DNA from: Ruminococcus sp.
GTDB taxonomy: Bacteria; Bacillota; Clostridia; Oscillospirales; Ruminococcaceae
Assembly (NCBI GenBank): GCA_029062165.1
Contig: JAIDQQ010000015.1
Coordinates: 1-64,000 of the forward strand
Length of the DNA: 64,000 bases
Reading direction: 5' to 3'
Notes under the pieces: model-generated
The model's input: only the letters and a program-made list of their open reading frames with translations
The model's database searches: none
Told to the model about the DNA's origin: nothing
Shown here: in pieces, positions 26,553 to 38,177 of the stretch
Numbering within the stretch: position 1 is the first letter of the stretch
How the letters are laid out: every line of letters begins with the position of its first letter
Position numbers and translations under genes: made by a program

Positions 26553-26708
26553 TTATTTTTTAGTGTTTCCGTGGCAGACTGAAGAGTTAGCACAGTGTTC
26601 GCAACCACACCCACAGGAAGATTTACCATTTTTTTTATTTTTTATCATGTTCCTTACGATTAAAGCGACTATCGCAAGAAGTACGAGACCGATTATAACA
26701 GTACCCAT
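26553..26708 (-). CDS. FeoB-associated Cys-rich membrane protein (51 aa; absent from supplied ORF track)
   Basis: Reverse-strand translation MGTVIIGLVLLAIVALIVRNMIKNKKNGKSSCGCGCEHCANSSVCHGNTKK; single TM plus CGCGCEHCANSSVCH; immediately 3' of feoB. Confidence 0.9.
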   Translation of the reverse strand: MGTVIIGLVLLAIVALIVRNMIKNKKNGKSSCGCGCEHCANSSVCHGNTKK

Positions 26709-26712
26709 GACA

Positions 26713-28860
26713 TCACGCTTTCACGGCTCTTGTATTCACGCCGTTTTCTTTAGAGGGTCTCACGAGCATATATATCATGAATACTATAAAGGCAACTGCT
26801 ACAACCAGTCCTACAGGGTGGATATTTCCGGTAAACAGTGAACCGAACTGATATATTATAAGCGATACAGCATAGGCGAATCCGGTCTGATAGCCTATTG
26901 CAAACCAAGTCCATTTTGCCGAGTTCATTTCACGTCTGATAGCTCCTATGGCAGCGAAACACGGCGCACACAGAAGATTGAATACGAGGAATGAAAATGC
27001 CGATACAGCGGTATAACTTGCGGATAACATCTGCCATATTTCGTCGCCGTTATCGGAGAGTTCACCACCGAAGTGAAACAGTGTTCCGAAAGTTGCTACA
27101 ACATTTTCCTTAGCGATAAGACCGGTCAGGGTTGCTACAGAAGCTTTCCAGTCGCCCCAGCCGAGCGGAATGAATATCCATGCAAAGAGATTACCTATTT
27201 TTGCGAGTATCGAGTTGTCAAGGTCTTCAATCATGCCGAACGAACCGTTTTCGATACCGAAGCCCTGTAAAAACCATAATACTATAGTAGAGAGAAGTAT
27301 TATAGTACCGGCTTTCTTGATAAATGACCAGCCTCGTTCCCACATGGAACGCATGACGTTACTGAACGTCGGCATATGGTAGGCAGGAAGTTCCATTACA
27401 AACGGAGCAGGTTCACCGGAAAACATTTTAGTTTTCTTGAGGATTATTCCGGAAATTATTATAGCAAGTACGCCTATGAAGTAAGCCGATACCGCAATAA
27501 GTCCGGAGTTATTGAAGAACGCACCGGCAATAAGTGCTATAATCGGAAGTTTAGCACCACACGGAATAAATGTTGTAGTCATGATAGTCATACGGCGGTC
27601 ACGTTCGTTTTCTATGGTACGGCTTGCCATTACCGCAGGAACTCCGCAACCTGTACCGATAAGCATAGGTATGAACGATTTTCCGGACAGTCCGAATTTA
27701 CGGAAAATTCTGTCCATGATAAAGGCGATACGTGCCATATATCCGCAGGCTTCGAGGAACGCAAGGAAGATAAACAGTACAAGCATCTGCGGTACGAAAC
27801 CGAGGACAGCCCCGACACCACCTATTATGCCGTCTACTATGAGATTCTGTAACCAGTCGGCACAGTTTATATTTTCGAGGAAACCGCTTACAGCATTCGG
27901 AATCCATTCGCCGAAAAGTACATCATTAGTCCAGTCGGTACACCATGCCCCGACAGTCGTTATAGATACGTAATATACTATGAACATTATCACAGCGAAT
28001 ATCGGTAAAGCAAGGAATCTGTTTGTAACAATCTGGTCTATCTTGTCGGAGACCGTGAGACCGCCTTTATTTTTCTTTTTACAGCATTCTTTCATTACTT
28101 CCGCTATGTAAACATAACGTTCATTTGTTATGATACTTTCGGAATCGTCATCCATTTCGGTCTCTGCGGATTGTATATCTTTTTCTATATGTTCCTTTAC
28201 TTCGTCGGGGATATGTAGTTTTTCAAGAACTTTTTCGTCACGCTCGAAAATTTTTATAGCGTACCAGCGTTGTTGTTCGTCGGGATAGTCATGGAGTACG
28301 GCTTCTTCGATATGTGCTATAGCGTGTTCGGCACAACCACTGAAACTATGTTGCGGAACTGTTCTTTTACCGGATTTTGCAACCTTTACGGCAACTTCTG
28401 TAGCCTTTTCTATACCGGTATTCTTAAGGGCGGAAATTTCCACTACCTGACAGCCTAATTTTTCGGCAAGAACGTCAGTTTTAATGACATCACCGTTTTT
28501 TCTTACGACGTCCATCATGTTTATCGCAATGACTACCGGTATACCTATTTCAATAAGCTGTGTCGTCAGATACAGATTTCTTTCAAGGTTTGTACCGTCT
28601 ATTATGTTGAGAATGGCATCGGGTCTTTCGTCGATAAGATAGTTACGTGCGACTACTTCTTCCAGCGTATACGGCGAAAGCGAATAGATTCCGGGGAGGT
28701 CAGTTATTATAACGTCTTTCTGACCTTTCAGCCGTCCTTCTTTCTTTTCGACTGTTACTCCTGGCCAGTTTCCGACGAACTGGTTTGAACCGGTAAGGGC
28801 GTTGAAAAGGGTAGTTTTTCCGCAGTTAGGATTTCCTGCGAGTGCTATTTTTATATCCAT
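26713..28860 (-). CDS. feoB: Ferrous iron transport protein B
   Basis: IALAGNPNCGKTTLFNALTGSNQFVGNWPGVTVEKKEG, DLPGIYSLSPYTLEE, GCGVPAVMASRTI, Gate/FeoB_C segments. Confidence 0.97.
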   Translation of the reverse strand: MDIKIALAGNPNCGKTTLFNALTGSNQFVGNWPGVTVEKKEGRLKGQKDVIITDLPGIYSLSPYTLEEVVARNYLIDERPDAILNIIDGTNLERNLYLTTQLIEIGIPVVIAINMMDVVRKNGDVIKTDVLAEKLGCQVVEISALKNTGIEKATEVAVKVAKSGKRTVPQHSFSGCAEHAIAHIEEAVLHDYPDEQQRWYAIKIFERDEKVLEKLHIPDEVKEHIEKDIQSAETEMDDDSESIITNERYVYIAEVMKECCKKKNKGGLTVSDKIDQIVTNRFLALPIFAVIMFIVYYVSITTVGAWCTDWTNDVLFGEWIPNAVSGFLENINCADWLQNLIVDGIIGGVGAVLGFVPQMLVLFIFLAFLEACGYMARIAFIMDRIFRKFGLSGKSFIPMLIGTGCGVPAVMASRTIENERDRRMTIMTTTFIPCGAKLPIIALIAGAFFNNSGLIAVSAYFIGVLAIIISGIILKKTKMFSGEPAPFVMELPAYHMPTFSNVMRSMWERGWSFIKKAGTIILLSTIVLWFLQGFGIENGSFGMIEDLDNSILAKIGNLFAWIFIPLGWGDWKASVATLTGLIAKENVVATFGTLFHFGGELSDNGDEIWQMLSASYTAVSAFSFLVFNLLCAPCFAAIGAIRREMNSAKWTWFAIGYQTGFAYAVSLIIYQFGSLFTGNIHPVGLVVAVAFIVFMIYMLVRPSKENGVNTRAVKA

Positions 28861-28908
28861 ACACAAATCCTTTCTATTAGTCTATACTAACTAAAATCCA
28901 AAAAAAAA

Positions 28909-29127
28909 TTATAAAACTTCAATCATTTCAGCGTCGGCTTTTCTTAGGGAAAGCTCATAGCCTCTTACGGTAATTTCAATAGGGTCTCCAAGGGGTGCAA
29001 CCTTACGTATGAAAACTTCCGTACCTTTAGTGATACCCATATCCATTATACGTCTTTTTATAGCACCTACGCCGGTTATTTTCTGTACGGTCACAGTCTG
29101 ACCTACTTTTACATCTTTAAGTGTCAT
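28909..29127 (-). CDS. feoA: FeoA-domain protein
   Basis: MTLKDVKVGQTVTVQKITGVGAIKRRIMDMGITKGTEVFIRKVAPLGDPIEITVRGYELSLRKADAEMIEV. Confidence 0.95.
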   Translation of the reverse strand: MTLKDVKVGQTVTVQKITGVGAIKRRIMDMGITKGTEVFIRKVAPLGDPIEITVRGYELSLRKADAEMIEVL

Positions 29128-29140
29128 AGAAATTCAACTC

Positions 29141-29350
29141 CTATATCATAATTTTTACAGCCATTTCACGACTGACTGCCACTCTCGAATCCTTTACGTT
29201 TACAATAAGATTTCCGGCTATTTCGCTTATGACCGTAACTGAACCGCCGACTACGAAACCTAAACTTTCGAGGAATTTTCTTGTTTCAGGATTTCCGCCG
29301 ACTTTTTTTATAATGTTTTCTTCGCCTGTATCTGCCATAGTCAAAGGCAT
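29141..29350 (-). CDS. FeoA-domain protein (second copy)
   Basis: VGGNPETRKFLESLGFVVGGSVTVISEIAGNLIVNVKDSRVAVSREMAVKIMI. Confidence 0.9.
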   Translation of the reverse strand: MPLTMADTGEENIIKKVGGNPETRKFLESLGFVVGGSVTVISEIAGNLIVNVKDSRVAVSREMAVKIMI

Positions 29351-29504
29351 ATGTAAGCACCTCCTGATAGTTAGTGTTCAATAACAATATATTAACACTC
29401 ACCGGAAAAAATGTCAATAGTATGGAATTATTTTCGGAAATATCTACAATAATACAAGTTATTTTCAGTTGATAATTATTGATTATGAATTAAAATAATG
29501 TTAC

Positions 29505-29533
29505 TTGACATTAACACGACAAATATGTATAAT
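29505..29533 (+). promoter_or_regulatory. Consensus sigma-A promoter (TTGACA-N17-TATAAT)
   Basis: TTGACA 29505-29510, TATAAT 29528-29533, upstream of the thioesterase gene. Confidence 0.85.
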
Positions 29534-29553
29534 ATATATAAGGAGTGATTACA

Positions 29554-30021
29554 ATGGAAAAAAGAGTAAAAGATTCGTATTCGGAGCAGGTACACGTTCT
29601 CACGCAGGCAAATATTAACGGTTATAACAGACTTTTCGGGGGTCAGCTGATGGAGTGGATTGACGTTGTGGCGGCGGTTGTGGCACGGAGACATTCCGGA
29701 CATAACGTTACTACCGCTGTAGTCGATAAACTTACTTTCAAAGCTCCGGCGTATCCGAATGATACGGTTATAGTATGTGGTTTTGTCACGTATGTCAAGA
29801 AAACATCTATGGAAGTATGTATAAAAAGTTACGTCGAAAATTTAAGCGGTGAAAGAAAACTCATAAACAAGGCATATCTTGTAATGGTTGCTCTCGACGA
29901 AAACGAAAAACCTGTTGAAGTACCACGGCTTATCCTCGAAACAGACGAAGAACGTGAAAACTGGGAATCTGCACGAAAAAGAGACCTGCTCCGGAAACAG
30001 CGTCATGACGAAAAATTCTGA
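29554..30021 (+). CDS. Acyl-CoA thioesterase (hotdog fold)
   Basis: MEKRVKDSYSEQVHVLTQANINGYNRLFGGQLMEWIDVVAAVVARRHSGHNVTTAVVDKLTFKAPAYPNDTV. Confidence 0.9.
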   Translation: MEKRVKDSYSEQVHVLTQANINGYNRLFGGQLMEWIDVVAAVVARRHSGHNVTTAVVDKLTFKAPAYPNDTVIVCGFVTYVKKTSMEVCIKSYVENLSGERKLINKAYLVMVALDENEKPVEVPRLILETDEERENWESARKRDLLRKQRHDEKF

Positions 30022-30030
30022 TTTTATACC

Positions 30031-30055
30031 GCCGGTATTATTACCGGCTTTTTTT
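30031..30055 (+). terminator. Intrinsic terminator
   Basis: GCCGGTATTATTACCGGC followed by T-tract. Confidence 0.8.
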
Positions 30056-30137
30056 ATTGTTGAAGTCTTTCCGGAAATGTGTTATAATATACTCAACAGG
30101 TTATGCTGAAATTTTTATAAAAAGGATTTGATTTGTT

Positions 30138-30956
30138 ATGTTACAGGATATTATGCCGAAAAAACTTGATAATCACTATTCTGCCGACGTTCTCCCCGAC
30201 AGTGACAGTATATTCTTTCACTTCAGAGGCTGTGAAGTACTCGTAAATAATACGTCTTCACCGTTTCCGGTATACGAAACTTTCGTATCTGAACACCCTG
30301 TATATTTATTTTCGATAGGAGATGTTAAATATTTCCTTGCCCGTGATATGAACGTATCTGTTCCGGAAGGCTTTACATATAAGAATATAAAATCTCTCCG
30401 GAGTTCACGGAACGTAAGCAAAGAAAATTTCTTTGCACTTTTCACGGCGTATCACCTTTCGGAGTGGTACAGGTCAAATTGTTTCTGTGGTAGTTGCGGG
30501 CAAAGAACGGAACTATACAGAATAGAACGTGCCATGAGATGTACAGGTTGCGGAAAACTCATCTATCCCCGACTTAATCCGGCAGTAATAGCCGGTGTTA
30601 TAAAAGACGACAAACTTCTTGTAACTCATTACGTACAGAACAGGGGCGTTACCTGTAATGCATTAGTCGCCGGATTCACGGAAATAGGCGAGACTTTCGA
30701 GGAAACAGTAAGCCGTGAGGTCATGGAAGAAGTAGGTCTTAAAGTAAAGAACATCAGATATTATAAGTCACAACCGTGGGGATTCTCCGGAGGTATTCTC
30801 GCCGGATTTTTCTGCGAAGTCGACGGCGATGACAGTATAACCCTTGATTCAAGCGAATTAAGCAGTGCCGTATGGACTGAAAAGAAAGATATTTCCGGAC
30901 AGACTGATGATTACAGTCTCACTAATGAAATGATGATGTACTTTAAAAATTCATAA
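30138..30956 (+). CDS. nudC: NAD+ diphosphatase-like Nudix hydrolase with zinc ribbon
   Basis: CGSCGQRTELYRIERAMRCTGCGKLIYPRLNPAVI zinc ribbon; GFTEIGETFEETVSREVMEEVGL Nudix box; SQPWGFSG. Confidence 0.92.
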   Translation: MLQDIMPKKLDNHYSADVLPDSDSIFFHFRGCEVLVNNTSSPFPVYETFVSEHPVYLFSIGDVKYFLARDMNVSVPEGFTYKNIKSLRSSRNVSKENFFALFTAYHLSEWYRSNCFCGSCGQRTELYRIERAMRCTGCGKLIYPRLNPAVIAGVIKDDKLLVTHYVQNRGVTCNALVAGFTEIGETFEETVSREVMEEVGLKVKNIRYYKSQPWGFSGGILAGFFCEVDGDDSITLDSSELSSAVWTEKKDISGQTDDYSLTNEMMMYFKNS

Positions 30957-31039
30957 TTAAGAATTATTTCTTGACACTTTGGTGTATCTGTGATAGTATA
31001 ATATATATGATTTATTCCGGAATTATCAGGAGATTGATT

Positions 31040-32503
31040 ATGAATAAAAAAAAAATAATTGTTATGATTTCAGCACTGTGTATGATTTCAGCAGTATTTT
31101 CGGGTTGTGGGGATTCTGAAAAGAAAACTGATAAAAATTACGGTCTTGATGTCAGAAAACCTGCTGAAATTACCATATGGCACTATTATAACGGCGTTCA
31201 GCAGGAAATTTTTGACAAATCAGTAATTGAATTTAATGAAACAGTCGGACGTGAAAAAGGTATAGTAGTTGAGGCTTACAGCAAGGGCAGTATAGACGAA
31301 CTTTCAGCAGATGTCATAGCCTCTGTGAAACAGGATGTCGGTGCGGAAAAATTACCGGATATGTTTGCATCATATTCCGAAACAGCATACGTTGCCGATA
31401 AACTCGGTGTTGCCGTTGACATCTCGGAATACTTCACGGAAGACGAACTGGAAAAATACGTCGACAGCTACATAGAAGAGGGCAGAATAAGTGAAGACGG
31501 TGGTATTAAAATTTTCCCTACCGCAAAAAGTACGGAAATTATGATGCTTAATCTTACGGACTGGGAAAAATTCGCTTCTGTCGAAAACGTAACAACAGAT
31601 GACCTAAGTACATGGGAAGGTGTCGTCGATACCGCCGGAAAGTACTATAAATATACCGATAGTCTTACACCCGACGTACAAAACGATGGCAAGGCATTTT
31701 TCGGACGTGATTCTGTAGCTAATTATATGCTTGTCGGTGCAAAACAGCTCGGGGCGGAATTTGTCACACAGAAAGACGGTAAATTCATTCTTGATATTAA
31801 TAAGGAAGCCGTCCGGAGATTATGGGATAATTATTACGTACCGTATGTAAAGGGATATTTTACAGTACAGAGCCGTTTCCGGAGTGACGACGCCAAAACA
31901 GGTGATATAATAGCCCTTATATGTTCCACTACCGGAGCAGTATATTTTCCGGATTCCGTAACTATAGATGACGACTATTCCTATCCGATAGAAGCACTTG
32001 TAATGCCTGTACCTGACTTTGAGGGTACTCAACCATATCTTGTACAGCAGGGTGCAGGAATGGTTGTTACAAAATCTGACATGAAACATGAATACGCCTG
32101 TACGGTATTTCTTAAATGGTTCACGGAAACTGAAAGAAATATTTCATTCTGTACCGGTTCGGGATATATGCCTGTACAGAAAAGTGCAAATGATATAAAT
32201 CTGATAACGGATACTACAGCTACAGAAAATCAGATACTTACAGATACCCTGAAAGTCGCTATAGATGAGATAAACAATTATAACCTCTATACAACAAAGC
32301 CTTTCGACAATACCGCTGAAACAAGAAATTTCCTCGGCGATTATATTCAGGACACCGCACAGGATTCATACAATAAGGCTTATGAACGTATTCACAACGG
32401 TGAAGACCGTGAAGAAGTTCTTGAGGAATATATTTCAGATAAGGCTTTCGATAAATGGTACAATGAATTTTCAGCAGGTCTGCATGAAGCATCAGGTCTT
32501 TAA
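31040..32503 (+). CDS. Extracellular solute-binding lipoprotein (ABC-type, family 1)
   Basis: MNKKKIIVMISALCMISAVFSGCGDS lipobox; ITIWHYYNGVQQEIFDKSVIEFNETVG; no adjacent permease or ATPase genes. Confidence 0.88.
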   Translation: MNKKKIIVMISALCMISAVFSGCGDSEKKTDKNYGLDVRKPAEITIWHYYNGVQQEIFDKSVIEFNETVGREKGIVVEAYSKGSIDELSADVIASVKQDVGAEKLPDMFASYSETAYVADKLGVAVDISEYFTEDELEKYVDSYIEEGRISEDGGIKIFPTAKSTEIMMLNLTDWEKFASVENVTTDDLSTWEGVVDTAGKYYKYTDSLTPDVQNDGKAFFGRDSVANYMLVGAKQLGAEFVTQKDGKFILDINKEAVRRLWDNYYVPYVKGYFTVQSRFRSDDAKTGDIIALICSTTGAVYFPDSVTIDDDYSYPIEALVMPVPDFEGTQPYLVQQGAGMVVTKSDMKHEYACTVFLKWFTETERNISFCTGSGYMPVQKSANDINLITDTTATENQILTDTLKVAIDEINNYNLYTTKPFDNTAETRNFLGDYIQDTAQDSYNKAYERIHNGEDREEVLEEYISDKAFDKWYNEFSAGLHEASGL

Positions 32504-32535
32504 AAAAATACCTGTATATTTTGAAAGGAGGTCAT

Positions 32536-35500
32536 ATGGAGCAGGATTTTAAAAAGTCGGAAAGAAAAAAAAATAAAGTACAGAAAATGCTTACACGAAT
32601 GCTTATACCCATGCTGATACTGATACTTTTTCAGCTTATTACATTTTTTTCTGTACTTGCAATAGGCGGTGAATTTTCTTTCATAAAAAAATATGCCTAT
32701 GATACGCTTGTTGAAAAAACAAGAAACAGAACAAGTTATGTTGAAAAGGAACTTTCACAGAAAATAACTTTTGTCAACGAACACGCTACGGAAATAAATA
32801 ATATAGTCCGTGAACGTCTTGCGGAAAACAATACGGATATTTCAGCACTTGCAACTGACAAGGAACTCAACAGGCAGATTATGGAAGATTCCGTTGACAG
32901 CATAATATATCTTCTTAGAAGAAGTCTCGCAAATGATGTGTTTATTATCCTCGAAACCGGTGACTTATACAACAACGGCGGAAAATCTGACAATAAAGCA
33001 GGTATGTATCTGCGAGACCTTGACACTTCAACGGATTCCGGCTATAAGGATTTACTTATGGAAATGGGGTATTCCTCTATATCAAAGGATTTCGGTATAA
33101 TTCTTGATTCCGGCTGGAAAGCCCGTATGGAAGTCGGGAACGACGACAGACAGAGTTATGACTTTTATTACAAGACTATACAGAATGCACAGGAAAATAA
33201 TACAACACCCATTGAACGTCTCGGCTACTGGAGCAGGTTTTCAAATATAAACCCGAACAGTGCCGGAAGTCTTAAATATACAGTACCTCTTATCGCTGAC
33301 GACGGTACAGTTTACGGCGTACTGGGAATAGGTCTCACTGAAAAGACCATACTTGCAAATCTTCCGCCTAATGATTTTGTAAGTGCAAGTGCCTGTTACG
33401 TACTGTGTAACGGTACGGACAATTCCGACGTTTTCAATATATGTATGCATTCCGGAGCATCTTTCGGAAGGCTTATCGGTTCGCAGACAACTTTAAGACC
33501 GTCCGGACAGATTGACGAGGAAATGTATAATTTTCCGCTTGATTCCGGTATAGATGCCGTCGGGAATATACAGACTATGAATTTATATAATTCAGAAAGC
33601 ATATACGTCGACGAGCAATGGTCATTGATTTCCGTTGCGGAAAAAAGTGACGTCCTTTTTGTTTTTACCAATCTTGTAAAAATGATGTTCATATCTGCAT
33701 TGATTTCCGTCGCCGTAAGTATAGTGGTTATGTCGATAGGTTGTAATACTATCGCAAAACCTATTTCCGCAGTAATAAAGACTATAAATTCCAAACGTGA
33801 ATACAATGAGGCTATAAGATTCCAGTCGACGAAAATTTACGAACTTGACCAGCTCACAGACGCTATAACACAGTTACAGATAAATGTACATAATTTTTCC
33901 TCACAGGTATCTAAGATGATTCGTATTGCAGATGTTGGCTTATGTACGTTCATGTACGACAGCATGGATGACAGTGTTTTTGTGGCACAGAGTATGCTGA
34001 AACTTCTTAATCTTTCTGTGAAGTATCAGGAAGATATCGTCATAAGCAGACAACTTTTCCTTGAAAACATAATCGCCGACGAAACACGTGAAATTATTAC
34101 GGATTGTCTTTCCAATAAGCTGTTTGATACAGAAACAAGTTTTTCCAAGGAATACTGTATCGAACATCCCGAAAAACCTACTGTATGGATGCGTATAAGT
34201 GTTGTATGTAACAGTAACAAGATTATCGGCGTACTTCAGGATATAACAAATACTATCCTTGAAAGACAGCGTATAGAATACGAACGTGACTACGACGGTA
34301 CAACAGGACTTCTTAACCGTCACGCATACTATCATAAAGTAAATGACATTTTCGCCAGTCCGGAAACAGCCGGTATAGCCTGTATCATAATGATTGACCT
34401 TGATAACCTCAAATACGTGAATGATACATACGGTCACGACTTCGGCGACGATTATATAAAGACTTCCGCAAACGTACTGAAAGAATTTAAAAAATATAAC
34501 AACGGTATTGTTTCAAGGCTTTCCGGCGACGAATTTAATGTATGTCTGTATGGTTATTCCTCGAAAAAAGAAATATGGGATATTGTTTCAACAGTCCGTG
34601 AAAAGCTCCGTAACAGTTACTGTCTGTTATCCGACGGTACACATTATAAGATAAGAGCAAGTGCCGGTATAGCGTGGTATCCTGACGATTCCACTTCACC
34701 GGAACTGCTTATGAAATATGCCGATTTTGCCATGTATACAATAAAGCATACCACCAAGGGCGAAATAACCGAGTTTGATATGAACGCATATGCCAAAGAT
34801 TCAGTACTTATTACAGGCGTTGAGGAAATGAATAAAATTATCGACGAATGCCGTATAAGATACGCATTTCACAGTATCATATCGGCACATACCGGCGAGA
34901 TTTACGGCTATGAGGCTCTTATGAGACCGCAATCAGCTATACTTCATTCACCGGCGGAACTTCTTAGGATTGCCAAAACAGGTGCTAAACTATATGAAAT
35001 AGAGCGTCTGACATGGATTGAAGCACTGAAGTCTTTCCGTAAACAGCGTGAAGCTGGTAACATTCCGGAAAACGCCTACATTTTCGTGAATACTATATCA
35101 AATGCCATTTTAGAACAATCTGATATAGACATAGTCGAAAATGAAAACAAGGATATTCTTTCAAAGATAGTCATGGAGATTACCGAAGGCGAAGAAGTTG
35201 ACGATACTATAAATATGCGTAAACTGAAACGTCTCGAAAAGTGGAAAGCACATCTTGCACTGGACGATTTCGGAACAGGTTACAACAGCGATTTTGCACT
35301 GATTACAATGCATCCGAATATCATTAAAATTGACCGTTCAATAATAAGCAGTTGCGACAAGGACGTTAGCAGACGTACTATTATTGAAAATATAGTCAAA
35401 CTGTCAAGAACACGTAATATAAAAGTACTTGCCGAGGGTGTGGAAACGGAATCGGAATTGAAAACCGTCATTGAATGTGGTGTAGACTTATTACAGGGAT

Positions 35501-35580
35501 ATTTTATAAACCGTCCTGTATTTGAGCCACAACCCATTACACAGGAAGTTGTTGACAAGATTATGAAATATCAGATATAA
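32536..35580 (+). CDS. Membrane GGDEF-EAL protein with N-terminal extracellular sensor (Cache-like) region
   Basis: Two TM segments flanking ~330-aa sensor; NRHAYYHKVN...MIDLDNLKYVNDTYGHDFGDDY...SRLSGDEF; YGYEALMRP, LALDDFGTGYNSDFAL, IKIDRSII, LAEGVETESEL. Confidence 0.92.
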   Translation: MEQDFKKSERKKNKVQKMLTRMLIPMLILILFQLITFFSVLAIGGEFSFIKKYAYDTLVEKTRNRTSYVEKELSQKITFVNEHATEINNIVRERLAENNTDISALATDKELNRQIMEDSVDSIIYLLRRSLANDVFIILETGDLYNNGGKSDNKAGMYLRDLDTSTDSGYKDLLMEMGYSSISKDFGIILDSGWKARMEVGNDDRQSYDFYYKTIQNAQENNTTPIERLGYWSRFSNINPNSAGSLKYTVPLIADDGTVYGVLGIGLTEKTILANLPPNDFVSASACYVLCNGTDNSDVFNICMHSGASFGRLIGSQTTLRPSGQIDEEMYNFPLDSGIDAVGNIQTMNLYNSESIYVDEQWSLISVAEKSDVLFVFTNLVKMMFISALISVAVSIVVMSIGCNTIAKPISAVIKTINSKREYNEAIRFQSTKIYELDQLTDAITQLQINVHNFSSQVSKMIRIADVGLCTFMYDSMDDSVFVAQSMLKLLNLSVKYQEDIVISRQLFLENIIADETREIITDCLSNKLFDTETSFSKEYCIEHPEKPTVWMRISVVCNSNKIIGVLQDITNTILERQRIEYERDYDGTTGLLNRHAYYHKVNDIFASPETAGIACIIMIDLDNLKYVNDTYGHDFGDDYIKTSANVLKEFKKYNNGIVSRLSGDEFNVCLYGYSSKKEIWDIVSTVREKLRNSYCLLSDGTHYKIRASAGIAWYPDDSTSPELLMKYADFAMYTIKHTTKGEITEFDMNAYAKDSVLITGVEEMNKIIDECRIRYAFHSIISAHTGEIYGYEALMRPQSAILHSPAELLRIAKTGAKLYEIERLTWIEALKSFRKQREAGNIPENAYIFVNTISNAILEQSDIDIVENENKDILSKIVMEITEGEEVDDTINMRKLKRLEKWKAHLALDDFGTGYNSDFALITMHPNIIKIDRSIISSCDKDVSRRTIIENIVKLSRTRNIKVLAEGVETESELKTVIECGVDLLQGYFINRPVFEPQPITQEVVDKIMKYQI

Positions 35581-35586
35581 AAAAAT

Positions 35587-35611
35587 ACCCCTTGTTATCG
35601 TGACAAGGGGT

Positions 35612-35617
<6 letters not shown>
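35587..35617. terminator. Intrinsic terminator
   Basis: ACCCCTTGTtatcgtgACAAGGGGT followed by T-tract. Confidence 0.82.
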
Positions 35618-37003
<1,386 letters not shown>

Positions 37004-37100
37004 TCATATTTTTATTGTAAATTATTTATGAACAGACACACGTGTGTCCGGTATCAGTGATATAATATACTTGAATTTAAAAGAAAGGAGGCGAATAAGT

Positions 37101-38072
37101 ATGAAAAATGACAGGGAAAAAAGAATACTGACAATATTTTTCAGGGCATTACATGGCGAAAGTCTTTCTGTAAAGAAACTTGCAATTGAATACGGACTTT
37201 CAAAAAAAAGTATAAGCCGTGATATGAACGTAATACACGAATTTCTTTCTGAAAACCGTGAACTATTGGGAAATACGGAACTTGTTTATTCACATAAGGA
37301 AAAAGCATACGTCCTCAACAATGACGAATTTCTTAAAAACAGCGAACTCTTCGCACTGGTAAAAATAATAATAGGGAGCAGGTCACTGAATAAAGAAGAC
37401 GTACTGAACATCATAAGCAAAATGAAAAAAGTTACTACCGTAAGTGACCGTCAAAAACTTGAAAAACTTATCAGAAAAGAAATATATCATTACCATGAAG
37501 TGAAATCTGATTGCCGGAGCGTCATAGACAATATATGGAAGATAGCTCAGGCTATTGAAAACAGTCAGGTACTTACGATAACTTACTACAAAATGAATCG
37601 TCAGGAAGTGAAACGTAAAATAAAACCTGTTTCGATAATGTTCAGCGAATACTACTTCTATATGATAGCGTATAAATATGAAGATTTGAATTTCAGACCG
37701 GTATATTTCCGTATAGACCGGATTTCTTCAATAACTGAAAATCATGAAAAATTTTCGCTTGCACGTGAACATAGTTTCGATGAGGGAGATTTAAGGGAAA
37801 AAAATCAGTTTATGTTCCCAGGGGAAAATATCCTGATATGTTTTGAGTTTTCGGGACTGTCATTACAGGCTATACTTGACCGCCTGCCGACTGCAAGAGT
37901 AGTCGAGAAGAAAGAAAACGGCGTAAGTGTAATTGAAGCAGAAGTAAACAACGGCAGAGGAATTTTAATGTATCTTCTTTCGCAAGGGGCGTGGGTGAAA
38001 GTAATTTCACCGGATTCCCTTATCGAAGACCTGAAAAAAGAAATAGAAAAAATGAACGCTCTGTATAAATAA
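37101..38072 (+). CDS. HTH/WYL-domain transcriptional regulator
   Basis: N-terminal LAIEYGLSKKSISRDMNVI HTH; LTITYYKMNRQEVKRKIKPVSIMFSEYYFYMIAYKYEDLNFRPVYFRIDRI WYL domain. Confidence 0.88.
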   Translation: MKNDREKRILTIFFRALHGESLSVKKLAIEYGLSKKSISRDMNVIHEFLSENRELLGNTELVYSHKEKAYVLNNDEFLKNSELFALVKIIIGSRSLNKEDVLNIISKMKKVTTVSDRQKLEKLIRKEIYHYHEVKSDCRSVIDNIWKIAQAIENSQVLTITYYKMNRQEVKRKIKPVSIMFSEYYFYMIAYKYEDLNFRPVYFRIDRISSITENHEKFSLAREHSFDEGDLREKNQFMFPGENILICFEFSGLSLQAILDRLPTARVVEKKENGVSVIEAEVNNGRGILMYLLSQGAWVKVISPDSLIEDLKKEIEKMNALYK

Positions 38073-38177
38073 TAATGTAATCCGATGATAATTTTGTGAA
38101 AAAAAGACTTGCTAAATCTGTCCGGATATGCTATAATAAACAAAGAGTATTTTTATATAATGGAGGCATACTTTATT

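Noticed and set aside
27376-27973. Plus-strand ORFs of 150+ aa within the feoB region
   Set aside because: Antisense to feoB, which is conserved across its full length; translations show no domain.
33940-34437. 165-aa minus-strand ORF within the GGDEF-EAL gene
   Set aside because: Shadow ORF antisense to the GGDEF domain; no supporting signals.
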